Source: Mauremys mutica
Lineage: Eukaryota > Chordata > Testudines > Geoemydidae
Direction of reading: 5' to 3'
Length of the DNA stretch: 64,000 bases
NCBI RefSeq assembly: GCF_020497125.1
Contig: NC_059076.1
Span: forward strand, 8,733,951 to 8,797,950
This document shows, piece after piece, positions 1 to 12,135 of this stretch (positions are counted from its first letter, which is position 1; each line of letters begins with the position of its first letter). Position numbers and translations under genes: made by a program. A model generated the notes under the pieces. The model saw only the letters and a program-made list of their open reading frames with translations, had not been told where the DNA came from and did no database searches.

Positions 1-424
1 ATGCAAAATTGAAACAAGGAACAGGCAGCTCTTTTAACAGTCATGTAGCACACTTGTTGCGACAGGGTGCAACTGGGCAGAGCTGGATAGGTTGAGGATA
101 AAGGGGGAGAGAGTGCTGCCAGTTACATGGATAAAGTTCCCATTGGCTTCCATGGGACTTGCTGCTATGCAATGAAGAGCAGAATTTGGCTTTACATGAC
201 TTCAGTGACTGCCTGGGATTGGCCAGCTAAAGACAAAATCGAAGGTCTGTTTTTAGCTTGAAGAATGAGAATATTCAATACAAATGTTTTACAGATGAAC
301 ACAGTTCTGCTGATCAAGTTTAGTTTTTTGTAGACTGTCTGGAATTGTTTGGAATTACCAAAAGAGGAGTTCAGGTCCTTCCTCTGCACAGACATCCCAT
401 GTGGCCAGGGGCAAATCCCTTCCC

Positions 425-545
425 CATTCTGTCTCTCCATTCCTCATCTGTAACACGGGGATCATTACCTCACAGTGGTGTTACGAGGGTAAATATATTA
501 AAGATGCTAAGGGGCTCAGATATCCCAATAATGGGGCCATATAAG
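425..545 (+). repeat. MIR-like SINE 3' region
   Basis: The phrase 'cctcatctgtaacacgggg' followed by 'ttacctcacagtggtgtta' and a 'taaagatgctaag' tail matches the recurrent 3' half of MIR/CORE-type SINEs, recognised from memory. It is ancient and diverged, with no target-site duplication visible. Confidence 0.4.
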
Positions 546-555
546 TATAATGGAG

Positions 556-780
556 CCTTAGATAATAATACCTAGCTCTTATGTAGAGTTTTTCTTCAAT
601 AAATCTCAAACTGCTTTACAAAGGAGGTCTGTAGCATTATCCACATGTTGCAGACAGGGAAACTGAGGCACAGAGAGTGCAAGTGATTTGCCCAAAATCA
701 CCCAATGGCCAAGTTGGGAATAGAATCCAGATCTCCTGAGTTCCAGTCCGGTGCCCTATCCACTAGGCAGCACCCCTTAG
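556..780 (-). repeat. MIR/CORE-SINE-like old amniote repeat
   Basis: This holds 'acctagctcttatgtag', 'aaactgctttacaaaggagg', 'gaaactgaggcacagagag' and 'ctatccactaggcagca' in order. It is a nearly complete copy of a repeat that recurs at 2855, 19612 and 26205. Those other copies show the family is interspersed. The strand is assigned by comparison with MIR orientation and is uncertain. Confidence 0.5.
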
Positions 781-2854
781 ACTGATTCCCATCATGTTAG
801 TCTTTCTTGTATGTTAACTAGTCTGTTTTTATGGCTGCAGAGTCATGTTCATTTTTTATTTGGCTATTGCCAAAACACCTCTGCTACCATGGTAAAGTCA
901 GCTCTGTTTTGTTGACTCTAACCTAGAAGGGCAGCTTGCTGGCATCTCTCTGGTTCATAGATCATTACAGTCTAAGTTTAGCCTGCAATGTGGAAGGGAA
1001 TTGGTCTGATGGCTTCACGTGATTCCAGAGAAGTAAGCCCAGTATGTTAAATAGGATGCAGGATAAAATACAAGGAAGCGTTTGGTGCAGAATAATTTTG
1101 TGGGCAATGAATAACTTTTCAGAGCATGATCCCTCAGGATAGATGTTAAAGTAAAAGAGACAGCATAGGATTTGCTGTTGTGTCTGTCCAAGAAGCATGG
1201 ACTTCAGGGTTCCAAGTGCCAGTCAGGTAACAAAGGTCTCTGTTTTCAGCATAGCACTTGGGTTGTTGTTAACAGGTATTCTTCTCCACCTGCACATCAT
1301 GTGAATCAAAAGGGAAACCAGATTCTGTCTGGCTACCCTGTGCCTTTCAGGCACAGCCTCCAGTAAGGGAGTGGTCCGGAGAAGCATTGCCTCGGGGCAG
1401 TAGAATGTTCATGGAGAGCGCACACACTGCTGCGAGTACCCTTGTATGCAGCTTACTCCCCATACCATGGCCCAGGACGTTGGGGAGAGACGTGGCTCCC
1501 CTTCCCACTACATGCACTCGGGGTAATAGGACGAGTGAGGTCCCAGATCTCCTGGAAGCACAGAGATTCAGCTTGGTCCTTATGGAGGAACACTAGGTTT
1601 GGCAGGTGTTATGTTCATGGCACACACAGAGAAAAGTTAGATTAAAACCAAAATGCACTTGCTGGAAGGTAACACTGCTTCATTTCTTAGAATTTAGAAT
1701 GTTAACACACAAGAACCTCAAACCAGAGAGAGACAATGCAGGCTGCTCTCTAAAAAACAAAAGAGAAAACTTACTCTACCTTACTTTAGGCTGGCCTTAG
1801 ACAGCCTGACTCCTCTGATTCCACACTTCCCTGGAGAGCCTCCTACCCTGCAAGCAGGACCAGGAAACTCCTTAGGATTTGAATTAGCATCTTATAATTT
1901 TTTCAGTTTTCAGTATACCATCAATATCTCCTTATATCCTCACCTGGCTACCTGAAATATCCTACCTAATGATACAGCATATCACGGGGAACAGACACCT
2001 GAGCCCCTCTTCTTAGTTTAAAGTCGACAGCACTACGATTTGACAAAATGTCACTTCTGGCCATGAATTAGCTCTCTCCCTAGTACGATGGTAATGCTGT
2101 GTGTTCCTCCAAAGGAGAATCCTGCAGACATTCCATGAGTTATGGGCTGTGCTTTAATTATTAGCATACGGGGGGTGTGGGTGGGAGGTAGGGACTCTGA
2201 TTCATTCAGCGAATGATTGATAGCCTTCTGCTTCTCTATTCAGTCATAGCAATATGTCGGTGTCTTAAGGAAAAACAAATATCAATGGCTGACCTTTAGA
2301 GCTGTGATTTATCTGTATGTCTTAAGACTGGGAGTTGATGGGATCAATTCCAGGCTTAACAGGACTCTACTCAATTAAGAAGAAAGATTTTTTTTAAAGA
2401 TGCTATCTGCCTATTAGAGTTAGTTGAGCCTGGAGCTGACTTTATTCATCAAATTCAATGAGCTCCTTGCCAAGTTTACATGACTTTCCAAGATCCTAGG
2501 ACTCTGGAAACAGCAGAGTCTCCCCAGATGCTCCCTCAATTTAAAAGGCACTGAGTTGGGTGCCCTTTCTCCCGTACATAAGACTGAGGAATAACCCTGT
2601 GCCAGGCCATCTCCTCCAGGCCTCTGGAACATAATACATGGAGTAAGGATAATCACACAAGCTGACTTCATTCCCAGCAGGATATCTTTTGACAGGCATG
2701 TCAGGCAGTCCCCCACGGCAATTGCACTTACAATGGAAATTCACAGGCTATTCCAGAAATGCATGCTGTAATTCAAAGAAAACCCATGTCACATAAGAGT
2801 TGGAAATATTGTGGTGTCTCTGCACAGAAGTACAAAATAATGACATGCTAGTTA
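781..2854. other. Intronic sequence, nothing recognised
   Basis: All open frames are under 100 codons and show no recognisable domain. I see no repeat family I can name and no RNA gene. Confidence 0.6.
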
Positions 2855-3095
2855 TGAATGATCATTTATATGGTAGTATTACTGAGAGATCAGGGCCCCT
2901 TTGTGCTAGGTGCTGTACAAATATAATAAATGACAGGCCCGGCCTCAAAGAGCGTACAGTCTAAAGAGACAAGACAGAGCCATGTTGGGAGGGGAGACAG
3001 AGACACTCGGCACATTAGTGGCAGAACAGGAATAGAGTCTCTTGTGTTCCAATCCAGTACCCTATCTGCGGATCACATTGCCTGCTCTTACTCAG
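2855..3095 (-). repeat. MIR/CORE-SINE-like old amniote repeat
   Basis: It contains 'cctttgtgctaggtgctgta', 'cctcaaagagcgtacagtct', then a purine-rich stretch and a 'gtgttccaatccagtaccct' end. This is the same order of blocks as the copy at 26205-26460. Confidence 0.5.
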
Positions 3096-3221
3096 AGCTC
3101 TTCCACTGATTCATAATATCTTTGTCAGGTATAAAAATGATGTTTGCCATCCTTGGTTATCTAACTATTGTGCTCTCCATCTACATAACGTAGCATGCAG
3201 TCTATGTTATAGACCCAGAAT

Positions 3222-3403
3222 GGGGGGAGGGATAGCTCAGTGGTTTGAGCATTGGCCTGCTAAACCCAGGGTTGTGAGTTCAAACCTTGCGGGGGCCACT
3301 TAGGGATCTGGGGCAAAAATTGGTCCTGCTAGTGAAGGCAGGGGGCTGGACTTGATGACCTTTCAAGGTCCATTCTAGGAGATTGGTATATCTCCAATTA
3401 TTA
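3222..3403 (+). repeat. tRNA-derived SINE (tortoise Pol III type), full length
   Basis: The head is tRNA-like. There is an A-box (tagctcagtgg, 3233-3243) within a D-arm whose GCTC and GAGC halves pair, and a B-box (ggttgtgagttcaaacc, 3270-3286). The body is 'ggatctggggcaaaaattgg', 'ctagtgaaggcagggggctg' and 'gattggtatatctcc'. Four other copies occur at 14827, 24661, 46088 and 55987. This SINE class is known from turtles and uses CR1-type LINE machinery. It is not a functional tRNA gene, because the anticodon and acceptor stems do not pair well. Confidence 0.88.
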
Positions 3404-5289
3404 ATATTTCTTGTCTTTCAGAGCATGTACCATTGAAAATTAAAATTTTCATTTCTCGTTTAGATGCCTTCAGACTTCCAAATAAATCAAATACCTTTCC
3501 GTCAGATTGCAAATAACTTTGGATGGTTTTATACAAAAATTATTGCAAGCAAATGCATGAATCTGTAAGATGTTATTATGACCCTTTGATGCAATAAGAC
3601 TACAGTAGTTCTTACACCCTGGAAGAAAGCACATGGTTAAAGGACATAAGCCATTCTACCTGTGTAACAGCTACAGAATTATCCTTCAAAATATGCAAGC
3701 TGATTTTCATAAAAGCAAGTACTTTTCATCATAATGACCATAGCAGATGCATCTTAAATGTACCATGGGAAAAATATACAACCAAAAAACTAGTTAAATG
3801 CTGGTGGGAAAATCCATTAAAGAAAACCCAACTGTGTGAGTAAGAGTAGCTTAAGGTAGACAGATATTGCTCAGCAATGTGTACTGTGCTCTACAAGTCG
3901 CTATTCCAACAAGATGCTTTAAGTGCAGCAATTAATCTGAAGCTTTAAAATGTTATACTGTGCTACGCATAAATTATAGCATCATCATCATCAATTATTT
4001 TGGAAGTCGAGGAACCAGGAGAGTTGGGGAGAGAAATGAACAAACATTTATAAAGTCTAAGTGGAACGTATGGGTCTATTGCCTAAAACCAATTTCTGAA
4101 TTTCAGATCTAAAGAACAGGCTAAACTCATCCCTCAGTCAGACACACATTAACATTAGTGGGGTTGATGGGCAGTATCAAAAAGCAGAATTAGGCCCAGG
4201 GTCTAGAACAGACAGCACGCAAGCTGATTTTCAGTGGCACTCACACTGCCCGGGTCCTGGCCACCAGTCCGGGGGGCTCTGCATTTTAATTTAATTGTAA
4301 ATGAAGCTTCTTAAACATTTTAAAAACCTTATTTACTTTACATACAACAAGAGTTTAGTTATATATTATAGACTTGTAGAAAGAGACCTTCTAAAAATGT
4401 TAAAATGTCTGACTGGCACGCGAAACCTTAAATGAGAGTGAATAAATGAAGACTCGGCACAGCACTTCTGAAAGGTTGCCGACCCCTGGTCTAGAACATG
4501 TTAAAATATCAGAGCTAAATTCTAAAGCTGCTTTATTGTACATTGAATAGGGCAAAGGGATTTTGCACCTGCTAAAGGGTTAAGTCTCTGCAGAAGAGTT
4601 TTATTATGCTGACTTATTCAAAAATGTGTTAAACAAGGAGTGTTTCAATTAAGCAGAAAAGTTATTAAATCAGCTTGTCTTCACTGGGTTTTTTAAATGA
4701 AAAATAAAAGACTATTTGAGCGTGTGTCAAGAACAGGAACCAGGGAACTTAATGGAATCAGCAAATTAAGAGATGTAAGAGACGTATTCAGTAATCCATT
4801 ACATCCCTTTGCCAGTGAAGAATTGTCACTTACAGAATATTGTGGGGTGATTTGTCTAGCTTCCCTTGGGAAAATTACTCAACCCTTATTGTTAAGAAAA
4901 TACAGTCTACTCTCCTGACTAAATTTTCATGGAAGCACAGAAATTGCGGCTGGAAAAACTGAAATTGTCATGTAATCTATCTCTACAGTGTCAAGACATA
5001 ATTGTATGCAATAGCATATCCTGAGCATTAAATCACTCCAGATATAGTCCTTATAACAGTTCTCATGGGTACCCAATGTTCAGTCTGAAAGATCATACGG
5101 TTTCCAGATATACAGCCAAAATTTTTCTTTGTTCCTATTAGTCCTACTTCTATCTGACTGAACTGCTCGAAAGATCTCCTCTTCCTCCTGGGTGTTTGCA
5201 CCATTTAGACCCCATATCCCCATGCATAGTCACCTTTTGGGTGTCCAGCTGGGGACACTTCGGGCCTGATTTCAGAGGCTTTGAATCTG
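3404..5289. other. Intronic sequence with an AT-rich probable repeat
   Basis: There is no gene. The stretch 4280-4495 (long T/A-rich run, then 'actggcacgcgaaacctta' and 'gaaaggttgccgacccctgg') has the look of the end of an interspersed element I have met before, but I cannot name the family. The rest is unrecognised. Confidence 0.35.
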
Positions 5290-6160
5290 AGTCCTTCCCA
5301 TGCTGCCAGATAATGCCTAAAGTATGAACAAGGCTCCACCATCCCTGTCTATCCTGGGTCACTATTTGCATGCCTTCTACATTGTTAAGAATCATAAGCT
5401 GTTGGATGCTTTTTTAAAAAGATCAGCTCTAGGAATTGTTTGTGGAAAGTTCTCTGGCCTGTGTTCTACAGGAGGGCATCAAAAATGGTTACAGAAGCTA
5501 CCCTTCTGGCCTTGCAATCTATGAATACATTTTCCTTCTCTGAGTAGTGTTCAATGGAGGGATTCGTTCAGTTGGCCCCCTTGTATGTCCCTTCAGCTGC
5601 CCAATAGTACAACTGCCATGGCAGATGCTCTGGCTTCATTCTTCACACAGCCCCCAGATATTTCCATCTTCTTTTCTGGATAACTTCAGATATAAGGGGG
5701 TGTTGAACTCTGACAAGTGTCGGCACTTGGTATATATTTATTCAATATAATACCTAGTATTGTCCTGGAGCAGTTGCTGTCACAGGCATTTAGATATCAT
5801 CTGTACCTTTGGTGGATTTCCAGCTTTCACATCCATATGCTAAGATGGAAATACTATTTGAATTAAAGAGTCGTAGTTTGCGCTGCACATTGTAGACTTC
5901 TGGTGACCAATCACTGTGTAAGCCGATGAATGCAGCTGCCACCTTGCCAGTTTGTGCCATTATTTTCTTCTGGACAGCCCGGCTTGTGCTTTACTGACTT
6001 GGGCACTGCCAGGCTTCTCATTAGACTTGTTTTTTTCATGACTGATTATGAATCCCATCTGTTTTGCAGTACTGGACAGTCTTTCGGTCTTTGCTTGAAC
6101 TTTGGTTGAGCTGCCACTTAGAAAAGCTATGTCATCAGCAAAATCTAGATTTTACAGTGT
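5290..6160 (-). mobile_element. Decayed RTE-clade LINE (reverse transcriptase fragment)
   Basis: Read on the minus strand, bases 6131-6142 encode F-A-D-D, the reverse-transcriptase catalytic box, in the context LDFADDIAFLSG. Further downstream on that strand, 5820-5882 encodes LFNSNSISILAYGCESW, which resembles the RTE pattern of 'F-N-S-N-V ... L-Y-G-x-E-T-W'. Near 5290-5395 there is QDRQGWWSLVHTLG, like the C-terminal 'A-Q-D-R-x-x-W-R' region of RTE proteins. Many frame changes and stops separate these blocks, so it is an old dead copy. Family identity rests on motif order from memory. The exact ends are not determined. Confidence 0.65.
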
Positions 6161-6489
6161 ATGAGCTATGCAATGACTGTGTTGTATCCTTCTACACTTT
6201 GTCTCCCAACGAAGTCAATGGCAATGCCAAACAGTGGAGGTAAAGAGAACCATCATCCTTGGAGACCAGTGTCTGTGTTGAACCATTCACTCAGGCCTGC
6301 ATATACTTTCACATGCTTCACCTTGATAGAAAGTCTCGATGCTAACTATTTTCGTTGGCATATCACAATGCTTCAGGATGTTCCAGAGTGAATTGCAATG
6401 GTGCCAAGCTCCCACAATTCCAACGGAAGTAAAAGGAGATCTGCAATGGGCTCGTTCTTATGTTGGGCACCCAAAAATAGAGACAGCAT

Positions 6490-6690
6490 CCTAAAATCAG
6501 TAGCCATTTTAGAACATGTCGACCACGGTGTTCAACTCTTTTAATCTTTCCTTATAAATCAGTCTCTCGGGCATTGTGTGTGTCGCCTTTCTCTGGACTC
6601 CTTGTTTGCACTCTTTTGAATACCAGAGTGCCCCAAAGAGCCTGAGGCAGTGTTCTAGCTGCACTCTGGCCTGTGCTCTAGAAAGAGTTG
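6490..6690 (-). mobile_element. Old CR1/L3-type LINE fragment
   Basis: The phrases 'ctcttttaatctttcctta', 'ctttctctggactccttg' and 'gcagtgttctagctgcactc' follow the layout seen in the clear CR1 copies. There, the same order encodes the end of the RT domain (R-A-T-R-M-I-R-G and upstream H-L-E-Y-C-V-Q). It is much more diverged than the CR1s at 21.8, 49.2 and 51.8 kb. Confidence 0.5.
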
Positions 6691-7652
6691 TTGTGGCTTA
6701 TTGATAATTGGAGGATTATTATTATTTATTCCAACTGCAGCTGCACAAAGAAAGCAAGGTCTCTTGTGTACCCCCAACCTGTGAAGTGGTACTGTCCAAT
6801 AGTACAATGACTTTCTGTGCTATTATATCACATTGCAAGCTCATATCTAATTACTTACTATGCACTCTCTCTCCCCTATGTCCTTTTCAGCAGAGCTATT
6901 TTGCATATATATCCCTCTCACCTGCATCTCTGTTTCTGTGTAGTTTCTCCAGATGTCTTGGCTTGTATTTTTTCCAGGGAGAGCTCTGTTATTTCCTTTC
7001 CATATTTTTAACCTCTCTGTCCCTTTGTATTATTTATGCGCTCTTCAGTACTGGAAACATTAGTCCCCGAGTCCTTCTCACGCATGGATAGGCTCGGCAG
7101 AACTCAGCTTTTATTTTTTATGATGATGATGGATAATATCAATGTTTACTTTTCATTTTTTTTTCATTTTTTATCTATTTACATTTTCCCACTTGCACAA
7201 CACTATTGTTTTTAAGCATGTTTTTCTATTTGTATCCATAGAAATGTTCACAGTTTAGGAAATTATGTGGGGAGGGGGGATGGTCAGACAATAATTATTT
7301 AATGACAGAAGACTCTGTGATTTCAAAAGTTAAAGCTTTATAGCCATCAAAACACAAATTGTCAACATCTCATGTCCACATATACAAAATAAATATCCAT
7401 AACTCAAATTCTAATAATTCCTCCAGCAGCACTTTTCATACTTTACCTAACTGTGGGTTTTGATTATTATTGATGGAAATATTTCTTCGTCGGTTTGGGT
7501 GTGCGGTGAAACCAGCGTTTACCGGTGTTTACTAATAAAAATCTAATCCTCCCAAGTCTAAGACTTGTAGATGTTAAATTAAACCAACGGTGACAGCATT
7601 TTGTTTGCAGCTGCTTCCTCTACCCCAAACCCAATAGATTGTTTTGCTCATT
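6691..7652. other. Intronic sequence, T-rich, no gene
   Basis: This is pyrimidine- and AT-rich sequence. A 127-codon open frame on the + strand (6708-7091) encodes a low-complexity hydrophobic, Leu/Ser/Cys-rich product with no recognisable domain. I do not accept it as a gene. Confidence 0.55.
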
Positions 7653-7880
7653 GAATCATAGAATCATAGAATCTCAGGGTTGGAAGGGACCTCGGGAGGT
7701 ATCTAGTCCAACCCCCTGCTCAAAGCAGGACCAAACCCAACTAAATCATCCCAGCCGTGGTTTTGTCAAGCCTGACTTTAAAAACCTCTAAGGAAGGAGA
7801 TTCCACCACCTCCCTAGGTAACCCATTCCAGTGCTTCACCACGCTACTAGTGAAAAAGTTTTTTCCTAATATCCAACACT
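7653..7880 (-). mobile_element. CR1 LINE, 3' end, 5'-truncated
   Basis: It starts with the inverted octamer tail (two ATCATAGA units), then 'ggttggaagggacctc' and 'gtccaaccccctgctcaaag'. On the minus strand the C-terminal coding stretch reads [25 protein letters not shown], broken here only for length, and ends in GMI and a stop near 7741. It belongs to the same subfamily as the copies at 49199 and 51755. Only the last ~230 bp are present, typical of 5' truncation during target-primed reverse transcription. Confidence 0.88.
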
Positions 7881-8292
7881 TTTTTACAGCCAGTTCTCTG
7901 TGGAGAAAGCCACAGGAAGGGGCCAGAGGGGCAGGAACGCTTGGCACTCCTGGGTTCTGTGAAACTTCCTTATTCCATGGAATTTAAATAGCACTAAGCT
8001 TCCCCCTATTGGTTATCTTCACAATCAACACCTTTCTCATGGGGAGAATGAGGTTCAGGGTGACTTCCTCTCTGATTAGATTCTGTACTCTCTGGAACAT
8101 GCAGTTCTGCTGTGTGTAATTGGAGGAATCCCTTTGATTCACGTGCCCAAGATCAGTTTCATCCTGTTCCCTCCACTAAATAAAGAGATTGTTGTCCCTA
8201 GGAAGCGTGGAGGCAGAATTTCTCAGTCATGACATATTTTGACCTCTCAAAGTGGCAATAGGATGTCCTTTATAAATACCATTTTAATAAGA

Positions 8293-8410
8293 GTTGGATT
8301 CATAGCTTCCAAGGCCAGAAGGGACCATAATGATTATCTAGCCTGACCTCCTGTGTAACACAGGCCAGAGAACTTCCCCAAAAGATGAGTGTTTGGAAGA
8401 AAATCATAGG
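8293..8410 (-). mobile_element. CR1 LINE 3' untranslated fragment (second subfamily)
   Basis: The phrases 'aaggccagaagggaccata', 'cctgacctcctgtgtaaca' and 'caggccagagaactt' match the 3' end of the element at 21838 and of those at 10203 and 23792. It is truncated after about 120 bp. Confidence 0.75.
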
Positions 8411-10202
8411 GCAGGATTGTCCCTTGGCCCCCAGGTAGGTATGCAGAGCGGGCAAGCTAAGACAGTGCCAGGTGTCCTGCCATCTTGCATAGCTGCCCAA
8501 AGGCTGGGCCCAATAGCTGGCAGCAATGTGAGCTGAGCACTAGGGCTGTATGAGGCTAGATCAGGTGCTGTAGCTAGTCTTTCCAAATAAAACAGAGACG
8601 GTGCTGTTCGTCGTCGCTCAATGATGAAACAAAGCCAGAATGAAGGAGCAAGAAAGATGCAATCACTGGGCCTGAATTTCCTCTCACTCACACCTGTGTA
8701 GCACTCATTTTGCAGCAGCGAAGTGACACCTGTGTAAGTGAGACCAGAATGGGACCCCCCATAGTGTTCACCACACACTGTATCCATGGTAACCTGCAGT
8801 TCAGCTTTTCACTTCGTAACATAGAGGAAGGTGACAACTTTATATCCTCTTTACAGTTTAGTGTTTTGGCTGTTTATAATAAAGGACAGGACTGGCTGAT
8901 TTCGGGGCAACTCCACGTCAGCAAATCCTCTCCACATCTCTCATTACTGCTCCGAGATTGACTCCACTAACGGAGAGCGCCAAAGAGCACTTTCCATCCC
9001 GATATCCTCACTAGCTGTCCGGCCCGGCGAGATGCTGACTGCCCTCAGCGTCCGTTGACTTCAGCGAGAAGTGAGGATGCCCAGGATTTCACTGGATTGG
9101 GCTCTCTCTCATGATCTGTGAACTAGACCTCCTAAGCTCCCATCCCAACAACCAAACCAGGTGGTACAGATCCCATCGGCCCTCTCACCAGGAGGAGTTA
9201 GGGCCCTGGTTCAGCAAGGCACTAGATCATGTGCCTAACTTTAAGCTCATGACTAGACCTACTGAAGACGACCTTGCTGACCTGGGACACTGGAAAATAT
9301 CTCTGGTATTTTGTGGCCCCTGCAGTGCTCAAGATTACCAGGAGCCTTGGGACCTTGAAATTAGTGATGCCAATGGGTTAGTAATTGTGCATCTCGACAC
9401 ATAGCAACCAAACTGCTTTGATACTTACGCCCTTTTCTTTCAAGATGGCTGGTTGACATCATGCCAGTAACTCTGGGGTGACAAGTCCTTGCATCTTTTG
9501 GCAGGTTTTTAAAAATGACTGGGGAAAAGACAGATGAGTCTTGGAGAAGGTTGTGTGTCAGCTACAGCTGGTGGGATCACGGGGAGACTCCATTTTAGGG
9601 GCTAGAACTTGCTGAATGACCTTCTGTAAAGAGGAGGGAAGGTTTAAGTGTGTGTCATAAGGAGACACCAAACCAGCTAGGAAGAAATGTCTCAGGGAAG
9701 TAGAGGCTGGATGAACCAGGTACCCTGAGGTGCATCTCCCATTGTGTACGAGTGATTTGGAGCCTGAAGCTGATTTCAGCCTGCTGTAAATCAGTCCATA
9801 TCCCATGGCAGTCAGGAGGCATGAAGGGGCTGGGCACCTGCTGCCACTACTGCACCCCTTGTGGAGAGCAACTCACTCCCTGCCCTCTGTCATAGTCCGC
9901 CTCCCACCCCATCCTAGATGCCATGTGTACAGAATAACCTGTGTGCTCCCTCTGAGTGCAGGGCTGGGGTTCTGACCGGTTCTTACCTGGGTCGTGCAAG
10001 GGGGAGGGGAAAGACCCCTTAATCCCTCCCCCAGCTACATGCCAGAATAGCCACATTTTTGGGAGTTGATCCTTAGCATTCAGCATAAACTTGCAGTTTT
10101 GTATATTCAACAAGAGTTTCCCTCTTTCCTAATACCAGTGTGGTTTGGTTCGGTAGATCTCGTCCATGGCTTTCCCATCACTTCAGATTCAGTTATTAGC
10201 GT
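8411..10202. other. Intronic sequence, nothing recognised
   Basis: There are open frames up to 127 codons (minus, 8404-8787) with no domain and no sequence character of coding DNA. Bases 9190-9260 ('ccctggttcagcaaggcact', 'gtgcctaactttaagctcat') look like half of a common fold-back repeat (compare 31055-31178). Confidence 0.5.
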
Positions 10203-10355
10203 GTCAGAGACTTTAAGGCCAGAAGGGGCGACCGTGATCATCTAATCTGACCTCTTGTACATTGCAGGCCACAGAATCGCACCCACACACTCCTGTAATA
10301 GGCCCCTGCCTCTGGCTGAGTTAGTGAAGTCCTCAAATCTTGATTTAAAGACTGT
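10203..10355 (-). mobile_element. CR1 LINE 3' untranslated fragment (second subfamily)
   Basis: It contains 'tttaaggccagaaggggcga', 'catctaatctgacctcttgt', 'gcaggccacagaatcgcacc' and 'tcctcaaatcttgatttaaa'. The block order is identical to that in 21900-22000 and 23800-23945. There is no coding part. Confidence 0.8.
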
Positions 10356-11329
10356 CTGTAAAGCCCACTGTGATCTCACCTTATCTGTGTAACATACCGT
10401 AGTGAGGAAATGCAACGTGGACATAAGAACGATGGGCTTTCAATACCACACTGTGGTTGATAATAGTTATAAAAGGAGTGACGGGATTCCAGTCCATTCT
10501 GGGCAGCTACACATCTCAGGAGCAGTGTAAAGTACCCACCACTGCCAGCTTAAATCTGGCCCACTTGGACCAAAGCCCAACCCATGCTGCCACCTTCCAA
10601 GCCAGCTCCCACCGGTCGCACAACAGCTGTATTCCAGCAAGCCAGTGACACTTTCTGTAGTTACCATTTGTCATTCCTCCACCCACAAGCATGTTACTGT
10701 CTCCCTTCCTAAAGGCAAAGATTAGCTGAACAAAAGCACCCCCCGCAGCCAGCAGCTCACTGTTTACCTCTACTGAGCTTTTTAAGAGGGAAAGAGAAAG
10801 GACCCTTCATTTAAGGGACAAGCCGTTCTATCATAAACTGACATTCGCTAGAGCTGGTTTTATTAACTCTGCTCTGGAGCACAGGTAGTGCACTGCTGGA
10901 ACCGTCATTCATCGCTAACACATTTCACAGCCTGAGCAATTTCTGGGCTGCCTGCTCACTCTGCTGTGCACTCGGCAGCCGTGTCTGTGACACACACACA
11001 CACACAGTGGTTTTCAAAGCAGCGATCTGTTTCAACCAGTCTGCTTCCCACCGACGCAACTTGGAGCCCAATTCAAAAGCTGGGAGTCAAGGGAAGTTTT
11101 TGCATGGACCAGGATCAGGCCCCGAACTCCAACCCTAGATATAAAGCTTGTCACAAATACAAAAGTTGTTGGGTTTACTGTTTTGTTCTTTGAATTTCAT
11201 CAAGCACGTTGTTTCTGTAAAATGAACCTTTCTAAAGGTCTGGAACCCAGAAAAGAACAGCTGCCAGAGTTTGAGCTGTATGGTGCCAGAGCATGGAGAG
11301 CCAGCCACTGACCCAGCATGCTGCTCTGA
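10356..11329. other. Intronic sequence with a short CA repeat
   Basis: Apart from an alternating CA tract (10990-11006, about 8 units) I recognise no gene, repeat family or RNA. Confidence 0.55.
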
Positions 11330-11836
11330 GGGTATTCTACACTGCAGTGTAAACCCAGGGGTTGAGCTCAGGCTCAGGCCTAATCCCCCCTTCCACCAAC
11401 ACATAAATTGTGCTACCCCAGGGCTCATACCCCGGGTCCCAGACCACACAGGGGTGGATGGTCCAAGCCCAAGTCTAACTGAGGTCCAGGGTTCAAGTCC
11501 TGTTGCTTTGCAGTGTAGATACAACCCCACTGGACTCGTGCTCTGGGAAACTGCCAAAAGTATCCCATGGGCCAATTTTCTTTGTCCTCTGGATGATTGA
11601 TTTTCCCACTTTGCCCCACAAGCACAGGGCTAGCGCAGCTCCATTTTGGGAGGGTGCTAGGAAATCTGGTTAGACTCGGGCCTGCAAAATGCAGTGTAGA
11701 TACCAAAGTCCCAGTTTGGGACCCAGGGTGCAACAATTCCTAACCTGGGGTTACAGATGAGTGTAGATGCTCAAGCCCTAGGTTGACAAACTTGACTCGA
11801 GTTCTATCAACCCTGGTCTTATGCTGCAGTGTAGTC
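11330..11836. mobile_element. Inverted-repeat DNA transposon remnant(s), possibly composite
   Basis: The left end carries 'ggtattctacactgcagtgt'. The right end (about 11817-11836) reads, on the opposite strand, 'acgactacactgcagcataa', so CTACACTGCAG is shared as a terminal inverted repeat. Two further internal copies of 'tgcagtgtagata' (about 11510 and 11690) suggest two overlapping or nested copies. It is non-coding and its superfamily is not determined. The right edge is immediately followed by another MITE. Confidence 0.5.
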
Positions 11837-11839
11837 GTA

Positions 11840-12135
11840 GGGCAGGTCTACACTAAGGGCGGGGGTCGAACTAGGGTACGCAAGTTCAGCTACGTGAATA
11901 GCGTAGCTGAATTCGAAGTACCCTAGTTCGAACTACTCACCCGTCCAGACGCCGCGGAATCGAAGTCCGCGGCTCCAAGGTCGACTCCGCCACCGCCTTT
12001 TGGAGTGGTGGAGTACCGGAGACGACCGCGGCGCTTCCAGAGTTCGAACTATCGCGTCCAGATTAGACGCGATAGTTCGAACTCCGAGAAGTCGAACTCA
12101 CCGCGTCGACCCGGCTGGTAAGTGTAGACTAGCCC
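11840..12135. mobile_element. MITE, 296 bp, with nested perfect hairpins
   Basis: The termini are GGGCAGGTCTACACT on the left and AGTGTAGACTAGCCC on the right, which are near-perfect inverted repeats. A 3-bp direct repeat GTA flanks it (11837-11839 and 12136-12138). Internally there are several separate self-complementary stems: gttcagctacg/cgtagctgaa nested inside tagggtac/gtacccta, ccgcgg pairs, and cgaactatcgcgtc/gacgcgatagttcg. Related copies at 12755 and 26471 have 3-bp flanks TGA and TAA. A 3-bp duplication fits PIF/Harbinger-type elements, which is an inference. There is no transposase. Confidence 0.85.

Noticed and set aside
3222..3403. tRNA gene
   Set aside because: The A- and B-boxes are those of a SINE. 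The anticodon and acceptor stems are degenerate, the body continues into a SINE tail, and further copies occur in the window. The same applies to 24661, 46088 and 55987.
6708..7091. 127-codon + strand frame, hydrophobic
   Set aside because: It is low-complexity Leu/Ser/Phe sequence from pyrimidine-rich DNA, with no domain or splice context.
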